NCBI GenBank assembly: GCA_914767715.1
Contig: OU612072.1
Span: 14,880,001-14,944,000, forward strand
Direction: 5' to 3'
DNA: 64,000 nucleotides
From: Membranipora membranacea
Taxonomy: Eukaryota > Bryozoa > Gymnolaemata > Cheilostomatida > Membraniporidae
The position numbers and the translations under genes were made by a program. The notes below the pieces were generated by a model. That model was not told the DNA's origin, did no database searches, and was given only the letters and a program-made list of their open reading frames with translations. Below are positions 1 through 13,353 of this stretch, piece after piece. Position 1 is the first letter of the stretch; the number at the start of each line of letters is the position of its first letter.

Positions 1-3000
1 ATATATATCCTGTGAAGTTTAAAAGACGGATGCCTACAACTTGATTAGACCTTGTGTATTCTATTGTTTTCTTGGTAAACTAAGTTGACTACAGGTCACA
101 TGACATGTCGTGACACAACATCAATATAGTACTTTCAAACTACATCTGGTGTGATACTATTCTTTATGCTACACATAGAACGTAGTTTGTTGAAAGAGTA
201 TCAATCAAATCTGCAAACTTATGATCAAATATGTGTTATTTTTATGTCATAATTATTGATGTTGGAAGCCTTCTAAACTGAGGAGAGGGGGATTTCTTCT
301 GCCTCTTCACATAGGCTTGATTGGCGAGATCCTCAAAATTGTGTCCACATAACTTTGAACGGACAAATCTGACATAAATCAATCAATCAAAAACAATAAA
401 TCCGACATTAATACACAATGCTTTGAGACATAGTTTATAGATCACCTCTTAGAGGAGAAACTAAAGCAACCGAGACTTGAATTTTATTTAACTCGTAGTC
501 TGAGGTCTGTTTTTGTAAGCTTATGATTTAATCTATGAAATTAGATTGGGTTAGTTATGAATGATGATGTTTAATGGTCCGGGGACAACTGCTAGGGTTT
601 GAAATATAACATAATGGGTAAAGTTTCAAGCATGTCTATGATCACTCGGCCAATTTAACCCTATTTTGGCATTGAGGAGTATTTTTAGGCAGGCGCTCAA
701 TAAAACCTTTTTAATGCCCAGTCTGACATTGCTCCAGAATTGTTGGTTTTGTATTGATGGAGGTTCTGCAAAACCAGTTTATTTTTGCCATCCCATGTTT
801 GGTAAAGATTTCTATTGTGCCTCTGACTTATCTAACACACCCCATTTTTATCTTCCAAAACGAGCTTTTAGACTATACACAAGTACAGATACAGAAACAC
901 CCTATTTCGGGCTTGATTGGCAAATATTTCAGGCAATCAGAAAAGAAGGCGAACTTGAGGTTCCACTCCTTTACTGTATTCGGAGTTGTTTGCACTTTAA
1001 TGACAAAGTTATCTCTCTTGTCACGTAGCTATTTTTCATCAATCACTTTGCTTTTGTGAATGAGAGTGGCAAGTCATGCTATTATTCTTATTGTGAAGAT
1101 GGAGATTTTATAATTATACTCCAATCATTTACCATATCTACACTACACTAGCCTGGTCTTCACACCTGATTTTTTCTGTAATAGCATCACACGACGTAAG
1201 TTATTTTAATAAGTAAAGTAATCTATTATGTTAATGTCGCATTGCTCAATCTGACCTCGCTACTTGCATAACTTGGCAATTTTATATTAATTGACAATTA
1301 GGCTACTGGCTAAATATTTTCTTTTCCTTTTTCCTTTTTTGGCACTTTGTTCACACGTATGCATCGTCAGTTTGGAATGTCAGTTACTAGAGTAATACTT
1401 TTATAGGGATTCGTTATACCCATCTGCCCAGCTCGACTATATTCTAAAGTCCCGGCACCGAGATGTGTAATAGACACATTTAAGTTGTAAGTGCATTTCC
1501 ATTTTTTCTTGTGAACAAAACCTGACGTATTACAATGTATGAATGAGAAACTGTATTTGATGTAATTACTAATTAATTAAATTCCGTTTGATATAACTCT
1601 ATTATAACGATAGTAATAGTTTCTGTCCAATATTATAGACGATGCCGGTATCAGACAAATTTAATACTTGTATACTTTAATCTTGGTTCAAGTCGGATCG
1701 GAAAATTAATTGTCAGTTTAAATTGATGATCATTTTTGTCATGTATATTTCTTCACGTATTTTAATGTCAGGCTTATGCGTTTTACGTAATGTTCACTAT
1801 AATCCTCATAATATGTAGCTGGCATGACTAATGCATTGTTTTGTTATTCACAGAGCACGATTTCAACAATAAGAATCTTAACAACAAAAGAAAAGCATTC
1901 TATTGTTCGGTTGCTGATAATCATTCCTGACCTGAGTACACGTACTCAACAGCTTCGATTTTGCGTTGCTTCAGGAGCTAACCAGAATAAGGCATTGTAA
2001 GTATGAGCTGTCAGGTTAGTTTGTCTGAAATCATTTTGAAAAGATTGGGAAGAATAGATCGTCTCCTAAGATTGGTCTAGGTTTCTATTTAGGGCTGTTT
2101 CTTTAAATAACGCCCAAACTGTCCTTAAATCAAGACAGTTTTTGCACTCAAATACTGATCACGCTCTTCTTAAAATATATATGACATATGCTTTCAGAGA
2201 ATGGTAACGTAAACCCTGATATTTGGATTCATTGCCTTTCAGAGTTTAATTTGCGAAGATATTTCAGAGTTTTTCGATAACAGTGTACTAACAGTTTTTA
2301 CTAGATAAAATGTATTTATTATGATAAGTTTACCACCCGACCATACTATGTGTTTAACCAGAATTTATAGGTTTTCTATGCTTGGTCTGAAAACCTGTAT
2401 ATAAAGAACCAAGGTAACGAATATATCACACATCCATGTCATGATTCCAGGGGTGGGACGACAACTACAAACCCCCAGGGTATATGGGACTGAACCGGAA
2501 AGGGTAGGTAATAGGTAGGATTCTACATTTTAAGATCGATAATACTTAAAGTGTGTTATCTAAAATTAAAATATTATTTATTTGTCTCTTCAACAGTATC
2601 AAATATTGTAATTAAATTCACTACCAACACATATGGCTGACTTAATCAAGGGAATGTACCAGAGGGAGAGGGATGTAGGATCAATTGGTACGATTTACTT
2701 TCATTCTCTTGAGGCTATGAGATAGGATTTTACATATGATGATGGAGAAACCTTAAAATTTGTTAACACAATAATTATTTTTTTTCTTAAATATCAAAGT
2801 TTTAACTTCAAAACACCACCATCAATCACATATGGCTGACTTGATTGAAGTTTTGTGCAAGTGGCTGAGTAATTCTTTTACAAATTGATGGCTGCTAAGC
2901 TGGCTGTCATGTAACACAGTCTACTACAGTATGAAGTGACGATGCAGCTAGTCAGTCATGTCATCATTGATCATTGAAACTATTTTGTAAAGATCTTGGT

Positions 3001-6000
3001 CAAATGAGCTATTATATGGCATTAAAAATAAAAGAGACAAAATCATTCTAAATGAATAATTGATATAATGGGGGTTTACGATAAAATGACTAAATGATGT
3101 TAGATTTTGCCTACACATTTCATGGCTGCTTACTGTGTATATTTCTGGAGTTATCTGTGTAATGCTTATGGGAAGACAATTCCAATTCATTGTCCATGGT
3201 ATAACTGGTATGGGATACAAACCATCTCTCTGTATTTGATCGAGTATTATTTCTTTTTTTCAATAACAGATTTAACAATTTCGGGCCTTTTCTAGATTGC
3301 CGGGTGGGGAAGGGGCACTCAGTACTTAAAAGCAGAAAATACTGTTGCATTCAGATATATGAGTAGAGGAGTTATGAATGCAATAGAAAGTTCATGATAG
3401 CACAATTCCAATAATACAAACTCTTTGTCTTTGTCTTTTGTTATATCACCCTTGGGCGTTGATGCTCTCCATATTGATTTACAGCTCGTCTGTACAGTGA
3501 TATGTAGAGCAGTAGTCAGTGACAGCTGAATGTCCAAAGAAAATAGGCAGAATTAAAGATACAGTTTTTAGGAACAGTTTATAGCTGCCGGAATTCCACG
3601 ACGCACAACTAGATCACAGTGAAGTACATGAAAAAGGCCCTGATTACAGCAGGAGAGTTTCGAATCTCAAAGCAGTGTTGGGGGTTAATCGGGTTAGAGG
3701 GGTAATAATGCTCTAGATGTTTTAGGATCAGTAAGTTGGTAGTATAAACCCATTCACATGCAGTAGAGATAGACACATGGACGGACCGCACGAGACCACC
3801 GGTCTGAAAAATCTCTCAGTGGCACATAAGAAGGAATTGTTCAGGACTAGGCATATATAAGATGTGAAATTCAAATTACGTAGCTATGAGGAAAATATCA
3901 CATAGAACAATAATCAGTATGGCAGACACAAAATAACACTCTGGAATGGGGAGGGAGTAGATGGGCTGTGGGATAAGGTCTGGTCAGGGAGCTCTGTGTA
4001 GTCTATTGGTGAAAAAGTACTTCTTCACATCGGTGTTAATGTTTCCCTTGGTGCCTCCGTATCTTGTCGAGTGTTCATCCGCTTGGGGTGGTAGAGATTG
4101 CTCTTTTTCAAGAGCGACCTTACCTGTAACGATTCAAACGTACATGGAAAGATCACAGTCATCCCTTCTTGTTTTCAAGTCAGGCCAATTGTGAAACAAC
4201 ATAAGATGAGAAATACTATCAAACTTATTCATGCCATAACACCAACGAAAAGCTTTTCTATTAATAGCCTCAATCATGTACACATGCTTATTCAGATGTG
4301 GAGACCATGTTTGACATGCATATTCTAATTTAGGCCTACAAATGGTAGTAAAGGCTAGTCTACGGGTCTTAGGACGGGCCTTTTTAAGATTACGCATGAG
4401 CATAAACAGAACCTTATTCGCTTTGCTACAAATGTTGATTATATGGCTGTGAAAGGAAAGTTTGTTATCTACAATAACACCAAGGTATTTTACTTCATTG
4501 ACAGTTTCAACGGTCTCAGAAGACATTGAGTACTGAGTTACAGTGCGATTTGATGATTTCTAAGCGATACACATATGCTGACATCTGTCAACATTAAAAG
4601 ACATTTGTGTAGATTTTGTCCAGTCATAAAGTATGTTTAGGTCAAGTTGGAAGTCAATTTTATCAGTCGGGCTAGAAATGAGATGATACAATAAGGAGTC
4701 ATCGGCAAAAAGTTTGAGAGTACTAGATGATACTTGCGACGACATGTCATTTATAAAAATCAAGAATGACAGAGGTCCTAAAACGCTGCCTTGGGGTACC
4801 CCAGACGTAACCGGACTAGCCGTAGACTTAACGGAGTTTACAGTAACAAACAGAAGGCGGTCGGATTGCCACGAATCTATCTACATTCGAGTTTTGTTGT
4901 TTATTCCAATGACACTCATCTTTTCGGATAGTTTTTATGCGATACGACGTCGAAGGCCTTCGCGAAGTCGAGAATGGCGAAGTCCACAGGAATATTTTCG
5001 TCATACAAATTTACAAGATCCTGTACAGTATTTAAAAGCTGGGTGTCGCACCCATGCTTTTTACGGAATCCGCGTTGGTGTTTAAATAATAATCTGGAAT
5101 CCCTTGGAATCCCTTGGAATACCAGACAGGGGTGGGTTTCTCGAATTACTTCAGGGAATTATATATATTCATCAGGTCTGATAATGGTTTTGTGGCAACA
5201 TTCACTCTATTTGTAGAAATTAGGTAAAATCAGCAATTGAGAAAATAGAGCCAAGAGTTATATATAAGATATAACACTCTCTGACAATTAGATTAGTGAT
5301 TGTGCTGCTGCATCTCAAAGAATAATGGATGTGTTAATCAATGCGGTAACATCAAGGATATAATTAAAAAATCTCGTTAATTTTACTGATTAAAATATTT
5401 ATCAACTAATTATAATGAAGAAAAAAAAATATCTCAAGGATTATTCAGGATTATTACAAAAAGAGCTCACAAAAACATTCCAATGCGAGGTAAATTTGTT
5501 GATATATAGAATCACGTCACTAAAATTAAGAATATTACCATTTTGCTTTTTGAATGAGCATTTAAATGTAATGATAATGTAAACTTACAGGATGAAAGAA
5601 CTCTTAAGGAGATGTGGATTTTAATTAGCAGTTTGTATGAAAGCTAATCTCCCATACATGTTACTATGAATATCAAAATTAGTTACCACGTTTCCTGTTG
5701 GTAATCTGCACTTAAAACTAGGCTGGGGGTGGCAAATTACTATCATATAGGATTTGTCAAGAAATCTTCAGAACTCTGAATTGTGAATACATAAATCTTT
5801 ACAGTGCCTGCAGCTCGAAGGAAACAACCAGTGGTCTAAGTGGACTTTTTTCTTTGTGGGTTCTCTACTCTCTGGTTCGAAAATCATTGAGAATGTTTTT
5901 ATAATTTCTAGATCAAGTTATGAAGAAATATGGATCTGTAATGGTATGATTGATAGCTGGTCAAAAGAGACAACTTGACACCGTTTTTGAAAAGAATCCA

Positions 6001-6840
6001 GTGGGAATTGCCTTCTAAAGGTTTCCCTTCTATATTTTTTTTTGGGAACTCAGTTCCCACTCACTCAGAACACTGGAAACAACTCCAAATATAGATAAAA
6101 ATAGATTATACTTGATCTAATGTGCTGTATCAAATTCTGCTATGTTCTCATTAGGTGTCATCAGTGTAGTCTTATCCAGGATCTATCTTAATTCTATCAC
6201 GAGGGACACAAAGACAATTCTTTTCTCTACCTTCAAAGAAAGATGCACAGAATAATTGACTCATAGATATACATTTATAGATACATTTATATAGGTTCTG
6301 AGATGCTAAATTTTGCTTTAACTTATTGAGGTTTTCACGTGGTGAGATTTGCACCACAAACAAGAATAAAATCTGGGAACAGTGTCTTAAGATTACAAAC
6401 TTACCGTTCTACAGAGGTTCTTGTTGAGATGTAATGTCTTGGTCAGCAGGTGGAAGAATCAGCACTTTGTTTGTTGTTACTTGCATCATGGGAACTTGTA
6501 CAGCAGTCACTTCAGGATATTCTCTCTGCATTTGACCAACAGCTCGATTGAACATTGTGTAGATATCTGTCTCACCGTCACTGTACCTGAACTGATTGGC
6601 CATGGCACCTGTGAAGACTCCTCGATAAGCCACGCCTCCTCTCACTGTAGATAGTAGTAGCACTGTGTGTGGTCTGGTGAGTGTTATGTGCTGGTCCTTC
6701 TGAGAATCTGACAGCTGTGTGGGAGCTGGGTCTTGTGTGGAGGAAGTGGCAGCAGGGCTGACCCGAGATCTATCGGGAACTTGGCAGGCCTGTATCAAAA
6801 TAACCTGAAAAAAGATGTGAGTATTTGTATATGATATCAT
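1..6840. repeat. Segmental duplication, copy A (partner 27608-34824)
   Basis: Nearly every line of this stretch recurs in the same order and orientation from about 27608 to 34824. Only scattered substitutions and small indels differ, for example 11 bases present near 1387 but absent from B, and 5 bases missing near 1934. It contains the 3' flank of a presumed chitin-binding gene lying left of the window, a non-coding stretch, a LINE reverse-transcriptase relic and the last exon of ankyrin-caspase gene A. Outside the LINE (about 3961-5130) I see no supported gene in 1-3960 or 5131-6408; short ORFs there are disrupted between the two copies. The near-identity stops inside the last caspase exon. 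Confidence 0.93.
3961..5130 (-). pseudogene. 5'-truncated non-LTR retrotransposon (LINE) reverse transcriptase relic, copy A
   Basis: Read on the minus strand from about 5090 downwards, the translation gives the familiar order of a LINE reverse transcriptase. First comes a QRGFRKKHGCDTQLL-type block, then LDFAKAFDVV, then SGVPQGSVLGPL, then the catalytic-type FADDSLL box, and finally a C-terminal region with YLGVIVD and RPKLEYACQTWSPH. This is typical of the Jockey/CR1/I side of non-LTR elements. The reading frame is broken by a frameshift after AFDVV, an in-frame TAG after the FADD block (shared with copy B) and a further break near 4134. There is no endonuclease domain or ORF1, so it is a dead 5'-truncated insertion. 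Its presence in both segmental copies dates the insertion before the duplication. Confidence 0.88.
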
Positions 6841-8856
6841 ACATTTTGTGTAGCATCTGAGATAGCGCAGTAGTGGTAATTAGTCAACAAGTGAGGAAAT
6901 TTATACAGAAACTTAACAATTTTTTATGATGGTAGTGTAATTGCAAAGAAAGACATTAAGAATATAACCGGTATCGATTGCTTGACTACAGTCTCACATC
7001 GGTAGCTCACCATCGGAACATGTTCGGGGAGTCTGCGGCTGAACTGATGTAAGACATTGTTAACATTTACAGCTTCTCCAGCACCTCCATGTATTGTACC
7101 TCGGCTTCCATGAGCCATCAGACAGACTACGAGCAGTGAGCAGTCAGCTTTTATCCTATCCTGTGCGCTGTCGATCATGTTGTGTAGCTCATTGGCGTTG
7201 GACCACTCCATCTTCATGACATCACATCCTGCTTTCTCCAGCCCCTGTTTAAGATCATCTGCCTCATTTGCAGCTCCTGGTCGACGGTCTGAGCTGAACA
7301 GGATCAGACCATATCTCTTACTCTTCTCCTGTTTATGAGGGATGATGTAACGTGAGCTGTGAGGGGATAACTCCTTAATATGGTCTACAGTTAGAGACTC
7401 TGTATCTGTGATGTTCTGAATCTGAAGCTCCTGATCTAAAGTAAAATGATAAATACCCTGTGTTCAGAAACCTGCAAAGTTGTTTATTGTGTCACATCAA
7501 CACACATGAATTTACCCCAAGAACGCATGATTATTTTCAAGTACAAAAAATCCACTCTGAGAGCATGCATGATAAATGTAAAGGGTGGCATCTCCTCTGT
7601 ACATCATACCTACGCTGTGAGGTTTTGAGTATATTTTAATATTATTGTATCTATTATCGAATTAGAATGTCAGATAATCCTAATACCAGAATGAGGTAAT
7701 CTGTCATCCGTATGTAGAGCCTTTTGTATCCTCGCTGTTGTTCCGTATTTAATGATCAATCTATGGTAGGTTTTGAGAAATTGAGTATTTCATATTGATG
7801 TATTCAATATCAAATTAGAATGTCAATTAATTCTAATACAAAAATGAAGTTACCTTTTTTGTCATCTGTATGTAGGGCCTTTTGTATCCTTGCTGCGGGT
7901 CTGAATTTATCGATCATTCTCTGGTAGGTTTCACAGTGGATAGCAGGATTGTTGAGTTCAGGTAGAGGAGCTGTGAGTAACTCCAGCCACATATCATTGG
8001 TTACAGTGTCTCTTATTGTTATCATTGTGTCTTCCTCACCCTGATAAGCTGTTGTCTGTATAACTGTCAGGTCATAAAATCCCTTCATCTCGAGCAGACT
8101 GATCCACTGTTCCTCAGATACAGATTCATGAATAATCCTCATGATGTCATTTTGTCCTCCATAGGCAGCTGAATGTAGTGGAGTCTCCCTCATGATGTTA
8201 ATTAGTCCTCCATAGGCAACCCGGTGTAGTGGAGTATTCCTCATTTTATCTATCATGATCATCTCAGATGACAGATGCTTCATCTTTAGAAGTGAGTATC
8301 TCATAACCTGGGTCACTCTCACTGACTGTTCATCTCCTATAAAGCATGTCCAGTGTAGAGGTTTGTGTCCCCTGTTATCACTGATACTGAGTAGCTGGTA
8401 GCATTTATCCTCTCTTACATATTCTAACATCACCTTCACTGACTGTCCATCTCCTTTCTCACATGCCCTGTGTAGAGGTGTGTATCCCCAGTCATCAGTG
8501 ATACTGAGCAGCTGATAACACTGATCCTCACTTACAGAGTCTAATATCACCTTCATCACATCATGTCTACCATCATTTACAGAGAGATAGAGTACAGTCA
8601 AACCAACCTCATCCTGATACCTGAGCAGTGATAGTAACTGAGTAGGTTCTATACTCTTCAGAAATATTGTTATGAGTTCAGTTGGTAAATGTAAGAAGCG
8701 ACCGTTTATTTCCTGCACAAGTCGAGAGGCAGTATTCTTGTTATATCCGAGTACTTGTATTAGATGATTCTCCAGTGTACTCTGATCACAGTGGAGTCGA
8801 TCATCCTCTCCTATCCAGATAGGATACTCAGTGGTAGCCTCACATATAGCCTCCAT
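6409..8856 (-). CDS. Ankyrin-repeat caspase-like protein, gene A (3 exons)
   Basis: Exons on the minus strand are 8856-7854, 7435-7011 and 6804-6409, with GT-AG junctions and consistent phases, giving 607 residues. Exon 1 encodes a roughly 75-residue N-terminal region of unknown fold (PIWIGEDDRL), then ankyrin repeats with TPLHRAC and TPLHSAAYGG cores. Exon 2 encodes a caspase p20 domain with SSDRRPG (candidate S1-pocket arginine) and the catalytic histidine in MAHGSRG (about residue 443). Exon 3 starts with the catalytic-cysteine block QACQVPDR (Cys about 483) and continues into a p10-like part (VAYRGVFTGAMANQF, then DIYTMFNRAV). Canonical caspases read QACRG, so the glycine is replaced here by valine. 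The ankyrin part is shorter and locally rearranged compared with C. A possible donor (ACG|GTAAGT) lies just after the stop codon. Likely a cytosolic cysteine protease with Asp preference in cell death or immunity; this role is inferred from the fold. Confidence 0.85.
7655..7790 (-). repeat. Decayed tandem duplicate of the exon-1 3' end in intron 1, gene A
   Basis: Intron 1 contains a degraded second copy of the last part of exon 1 with its flank. The plus-strand text from attagaatgtcagataatcc through gtatgtagagccttttgtatcc parallels the true exon end about 153 bases further right. The copy has lost the open frame. The same relic occurs in genes B and C. Confidence 0.75.
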
Positions 8857-9721
8857 GATCTAGATACCAACAGTCCAATGTTATCATGCACTGACAAGCA
8901 CTGCATGCTCACATGAGCCTTGTGAAGCTGGCCCAGGCAAAGTACAAATGTTGTCCTTGCAATTATACAAGCACTGGCAGTGTATTTTTTCAATACAATG
9001 TTTACAGTAGTTTTATATTGAATGAGACCAAACAAAAAACAATGAACGATCTTTTTCCGTTTGTTCATTAATCATAATTATTGTATACTTTGTTTGCTTC
9101 AAGTGCGATTGCTCTCAATTACAATGAAATCTATTCAGGTAATTGACATGTATTAATTCTGACTAGCCATGAAATCCCCTTATCAAATCAGTGTAATTAT
9201 CAAATAATCAATAGAAATACAGCAATGAAATATTACACTGTCTTGTGCTGACAAAGTGAATTTTTCGTAATAAAATTCGTCATTATGCAAACCATACTTG
9301 CCAAGTCTCACGATTTAGGCGTGACCCTCCAGATTTTCACACCCACCTCCCACTTTTTGAAAATCTCACTATTTCCTCCAGATTTTAGAAAATCAGCCCT
9401 ATCGCAATTATTAGGTAGATATCCAAGCAATTCTTTGTTGATTAGTTACTGGTAAGTTCTTTGCACACAAAGTCAATAAGAATTATACTATTCAATAATC
9501 TTCACAAAGTTACGTGTAGTGTCCAAATTTAGACTATTTTTTGTCCATTGCTGAGTTGCCCAATAGCAACCTCTCACAACTTATAACACTGACTGTCATT
9601 GGTCACAATATAAAGTAGCTAGTCAAGTGCATGCATTTGTTTCCATTTCCTTTCAGATCAGATCACACAGTTTTAGCTTAACATTTTGTAACCTCAGCGC
9701 TCAAGTCTTGTAAAATAGAAC

Positions 9722-12700
9722 ATGCCCAAGGTCCACTATAATTCAAAGTTTAACAAAGCTTGGATTAAATACTTTGAGTGGCTCAGAGCTGTACCAGGTG
9801 ATGTAAACTCAGCATTTTGCTCACTATGTAAATGTCAACTGTCTGTATCACATGGTGGTAAAAATGACATTCAGAAACATCTAAAGACAAACAAACACAT
9901 TCAGGCTGAAGGAGCTATCAGAAAATCTAAGAAGATTACTCAGATGTTTCCTACAGGCCAGACTGAGTTGGACAAGGTAAGAATAACTTTAATTAAGGGC
10001 CTTTGCTCATTTGACAGCCAGTCAAGCTCAACTTGGTTTTATCAGCGGACACTGGACAGTTGTGTGCCTCAAATCTGTAGCAAAGTCAATAGGTGTCAGA
10101 ACTCAGGGCCTATTTCTTGATGGAAGATGTAGTCCACTCTCACTGCCAAACTTATAGGCTACTCAGTACTCATCACTGACATTTGGTTTAGTGACTTCTT
10201 GCTAGTCTGCAGATTTATAAAGATTTCTTTCTAGTTACTCAATCAATTATTTATATCAACTTTCTGTTCCACCAGGTGACCCATGCCGAAGCATAGTTTG
10301 CTGTTTTCCAAGTAAAACATAACCTAGCCTTCAATATAGCTGACCATTACAGCAAGATAACAAGCAGCATGTACCCAGATAGCAAGGTGGCGGCTCAGTA
10401 TGGTTCTGGAAGAACAAAGAGTACAGCAATGATAACACGTGAGTTTGAATATTAACATTCTTGTTAGTGAATATTTGGGCTTTGTTATGGACGACTTATA
10501 CCCTTGTTCAGGTCTGTATCACACTGGCCTTCGGCTAAATTGGTTAATCAAGGATTTGTCTCCAACTTCATGGTTAAATTCACATTACGCATCACAAAAC
10601 ACAGGATTTTTGTACGCTCCACTAAGTGGCCACTTGTTAACATTATAATGATATGTATATGATTCTATTTTAGAGGTGTTAGGTCCCCGTGAAGATGATA
10701 TCCTCACAGAGCTGTTGAGGAAAAGCAAATTTTCCCTGATGACAGATGAAACCACCGGTCGTGGGACGTCTAAGCAACTAGTCATACTTGCCAGAGTATA
10801 TGACGGAGAAGACATTTCTACAAAATTTGTAGACATGCCAGTGTGTAACTTTTCCACCGCCCAAGACATCTTTGATGCCATCGATGAATGTTTCCGGTAA
10901 GCATATCTAACCGGTTATATTGTGCAATACATTAAAAGTCGGCATACTCTTTGTTTATATCTATGTTCTATTCTGTTGACCCGATATTTCTTCCTTTAAG
11001 ATCATGTTGATATACTACTGTTATATTTTAGGTCCCGAGATATTCCATGGACAAATGTTATCGGTTTCAATTCCGATAACTGCTCAGTCATGAAAGAGAA
11101 GAGGAATGGCCTCATTGCTAAGTTGAGGGAGGTCAATCCAGAGATAATCGATATTGGCTGTGTATGTCACCTGGCCAACCTAGCAGTAGGACAATCGCTT
11201 AAAACTCTACCTTTCAAAGTTGATGATCTGCTGACTGATATCTTCAGTCACTTCAGTAGCAGGTAAGCTGATTCATAACGCTACCGTTAAATACGATGAC
11301 AAAAAAAAAATTATTTTATTAACTTTTTTTGGTTTGTTATTGTCAAGAGTCATGTGCTGTATATTATAGCTATTTTCATAGCAGTCTGATATTTATCTGA
11401 TTTCAGTTCTAAGCGCATGGAACAGCTGAAAGAATTTCAGCAGTTTGCAGAGTGTGAGGAGAAGAGAATTCTCAAGCACTGCCCCACCAGATGGCTGAGT
11501 CTTCGTCGGGCCATTGTCCGCACAATTGACCAACACAAGGCTCTGGTTTCTTACTTTGGAGCTCACCCAGATGTGGATAAACCCAGATCTAAAGTTAACA
11601 ACATTTACCTCACTCTTACAGACAAGCTCACGCTACCTTGGCTGCACTTCATTCAACATAATCTAGAACCATACTTTGCATTTAACATTGTATTTCAGGT
11701 AGGCCTAAGTACATTAGCAGAGTATTGTATGACTATGAACTAAGGTTGTAGTTGTGTTTGTGTCTCAAAGAAATCCTTAATTTTAATACTAATACTTCAG
11801 AATAAATATTTTGTGTGTGATGCCTTTCCTTCTTAAACGTGCATGCTAACATCTGATAGTCTCATTTGATATTCCCATTTATATCCAGTCTGAAGATGTA
11901 TTGATCGTTGATCTGATGGCATCAATGAAACGACTGATAAAACGTGTTTTGAGCTCGTATGTCCCAGTACCCACCATCAAGGAGCATGAAGGTAGACTGT
12001 CTGAATTTGACCACGCAAATCGAGATGGTCAGTTGGAGGATCTGAGCCTGAACATCGGCACAAATTGCCGGACCATACTGACATCTATCGAAGAGGAGAT
12101 GGACTCTCGCTTAGTGAAAGACTTTTATAGGTTAGTTTCGTGGATTGATATTTTCTTTATTATAATTTTCTTGTCATGTTTTGCTCTCAATCTCCACATT
12201 CAGTCCAGGTTTGAATTGAAATATTTGCTCTTTGTTTACAGTCAAATCCGAGCTTTTCTGGAAGCAGGAGTTACAAAGATGCTGAATATATTCCCTCTGG
12301 CTTCGGAAGCGATCAGAATGGCACCTGCTGCAGTCCCTAAGAAGAGAATGGACTTCTCCGCTCAGGAAATATGTGAGTTGGCCAGGCAATGCTATTCGAC
12401 AGATCCCACTATTCTAGATGCCATCACGGGTGAGTGGCTAGAGTACCAGTTAGATTATGTGGAAGGAGAGCAATCTGTTGTTCAGTTCTGGTCATGTGCC
12501 AGAACTGAAGAGTTGTTTCCGAACATCTCCAAGCTGATGAGGATTATTCTGACCCTCCCACACAGCAATGCTTAAAAAAATCAAAACAGAGCAAAGATCT
12601 CTCCTAAGATTTTAAGGGTGAAGATCAATATCAAAGGGTGTTGTGACACGATAAAATTTGATCAGGTCACTTTGAGAAAGCTGAAACAAGCTGCTCAGAC

Positions 12701-12770
12701 CTATAATGAGAGCATAGCCAGCAAAGCCAGTGGATCCACTACTGTGGTTATTGACGATGACGATATGTAA
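9722..12770 (+). pseudogene. hAT/ZBED-like transposase, multi-exon, broken
   Basis: Seven exons can be followed: 9722-9976, 10276-10438, 10674-10896, 11032-11262, 11407-11698, 11889-12130 and 12242 to about 12575 with disturbed continuation to 12770. All junctions are GT-AG with matching phases. Exon 1 has a BED/TTF-type zinc finger (FCSLCKCQLS, then HLKTNKH). Later exons carry hAT hallmarks: LMTDETTGR, IGFNSDNCSVM, GCVCHLANLAV and HCPTRWLSL. Two lesions are clear. An in-frame TAG near 10294 interrupts exon 2 after HAEA. After LPHSNA the frame is lost around 12573 and resumes as KIKTEQRSLL and then PKILRVKINIKG in other frames, ending in VVIDDDDM. The usual dimerisation segment after SNA is therefore damaged. 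Function would be cut-and-paste transposition in the nucleus; this copy should be inactive unless it is alternatively spliced. Confidence 0.85.
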
Positions 12771-12898
12771 TGATAATATGACAATATATTGTGTTGTGTT
12801 GGTTGTTTTACTTGAAAATATATTGTTGCTTTCAGCTTAATAAAGCGGGTAAGTGTATTTGTTTTGTGTCGTCATTGTTTAACCCCGTGGATGTGGAT

Positions 12899-13000
12899 CT
12901 TTTAACACCAATTAGCTCTTAACACAAGATATCTTTTAACACCAGGGATCTCCATTGATTTTGTAACACCAGTGATTCTGTAACACCAGTACTATTGTAA
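12899..13000 (+). repeat. Short direct repeats around TAACACCA inside the hAT element
   Basis: Within about 100 bases the motif recurs as ttttaacaccaatt, cttaacacaag, ttttaacaccaggg, tgtaacaccagtg and tgtaacaccagtac. It lies between the transposase 3' end and the right terminal repeat. Subterminal short repeats in hAT elements can bind transposase; that role is inferred here. Confidence 0.55.
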
Positions 13001-13353
13001 AGTATACCACTGTTCTAACCATGTGCATCTTTCTGGCACTGCATGACGAATAATAAAAATCTGTGTGGCAGAGACAGTACATACATACGTACAATACAAA
13101 TCCATTAAATTATACTTATGACAATGAAATCTCTGCTTCACCTTTATAACCGCAATAGATCATATTTAATGTATGTAGTAGCTTACTTGAATCTGGACAC
13201 TGAGCGCATTTCCTCATGTTGATGGTAAGTGTTTAAATCATATTTCACCTCAGGTTGATATTTTAGTAATAGTACAAACATGAAATTATTTGGGGTCAAA
13301 TATACCTTTTTAGCCCTTCCTAGTGGCTGGAAACGCTCTCAGAGCTTCTGCGG

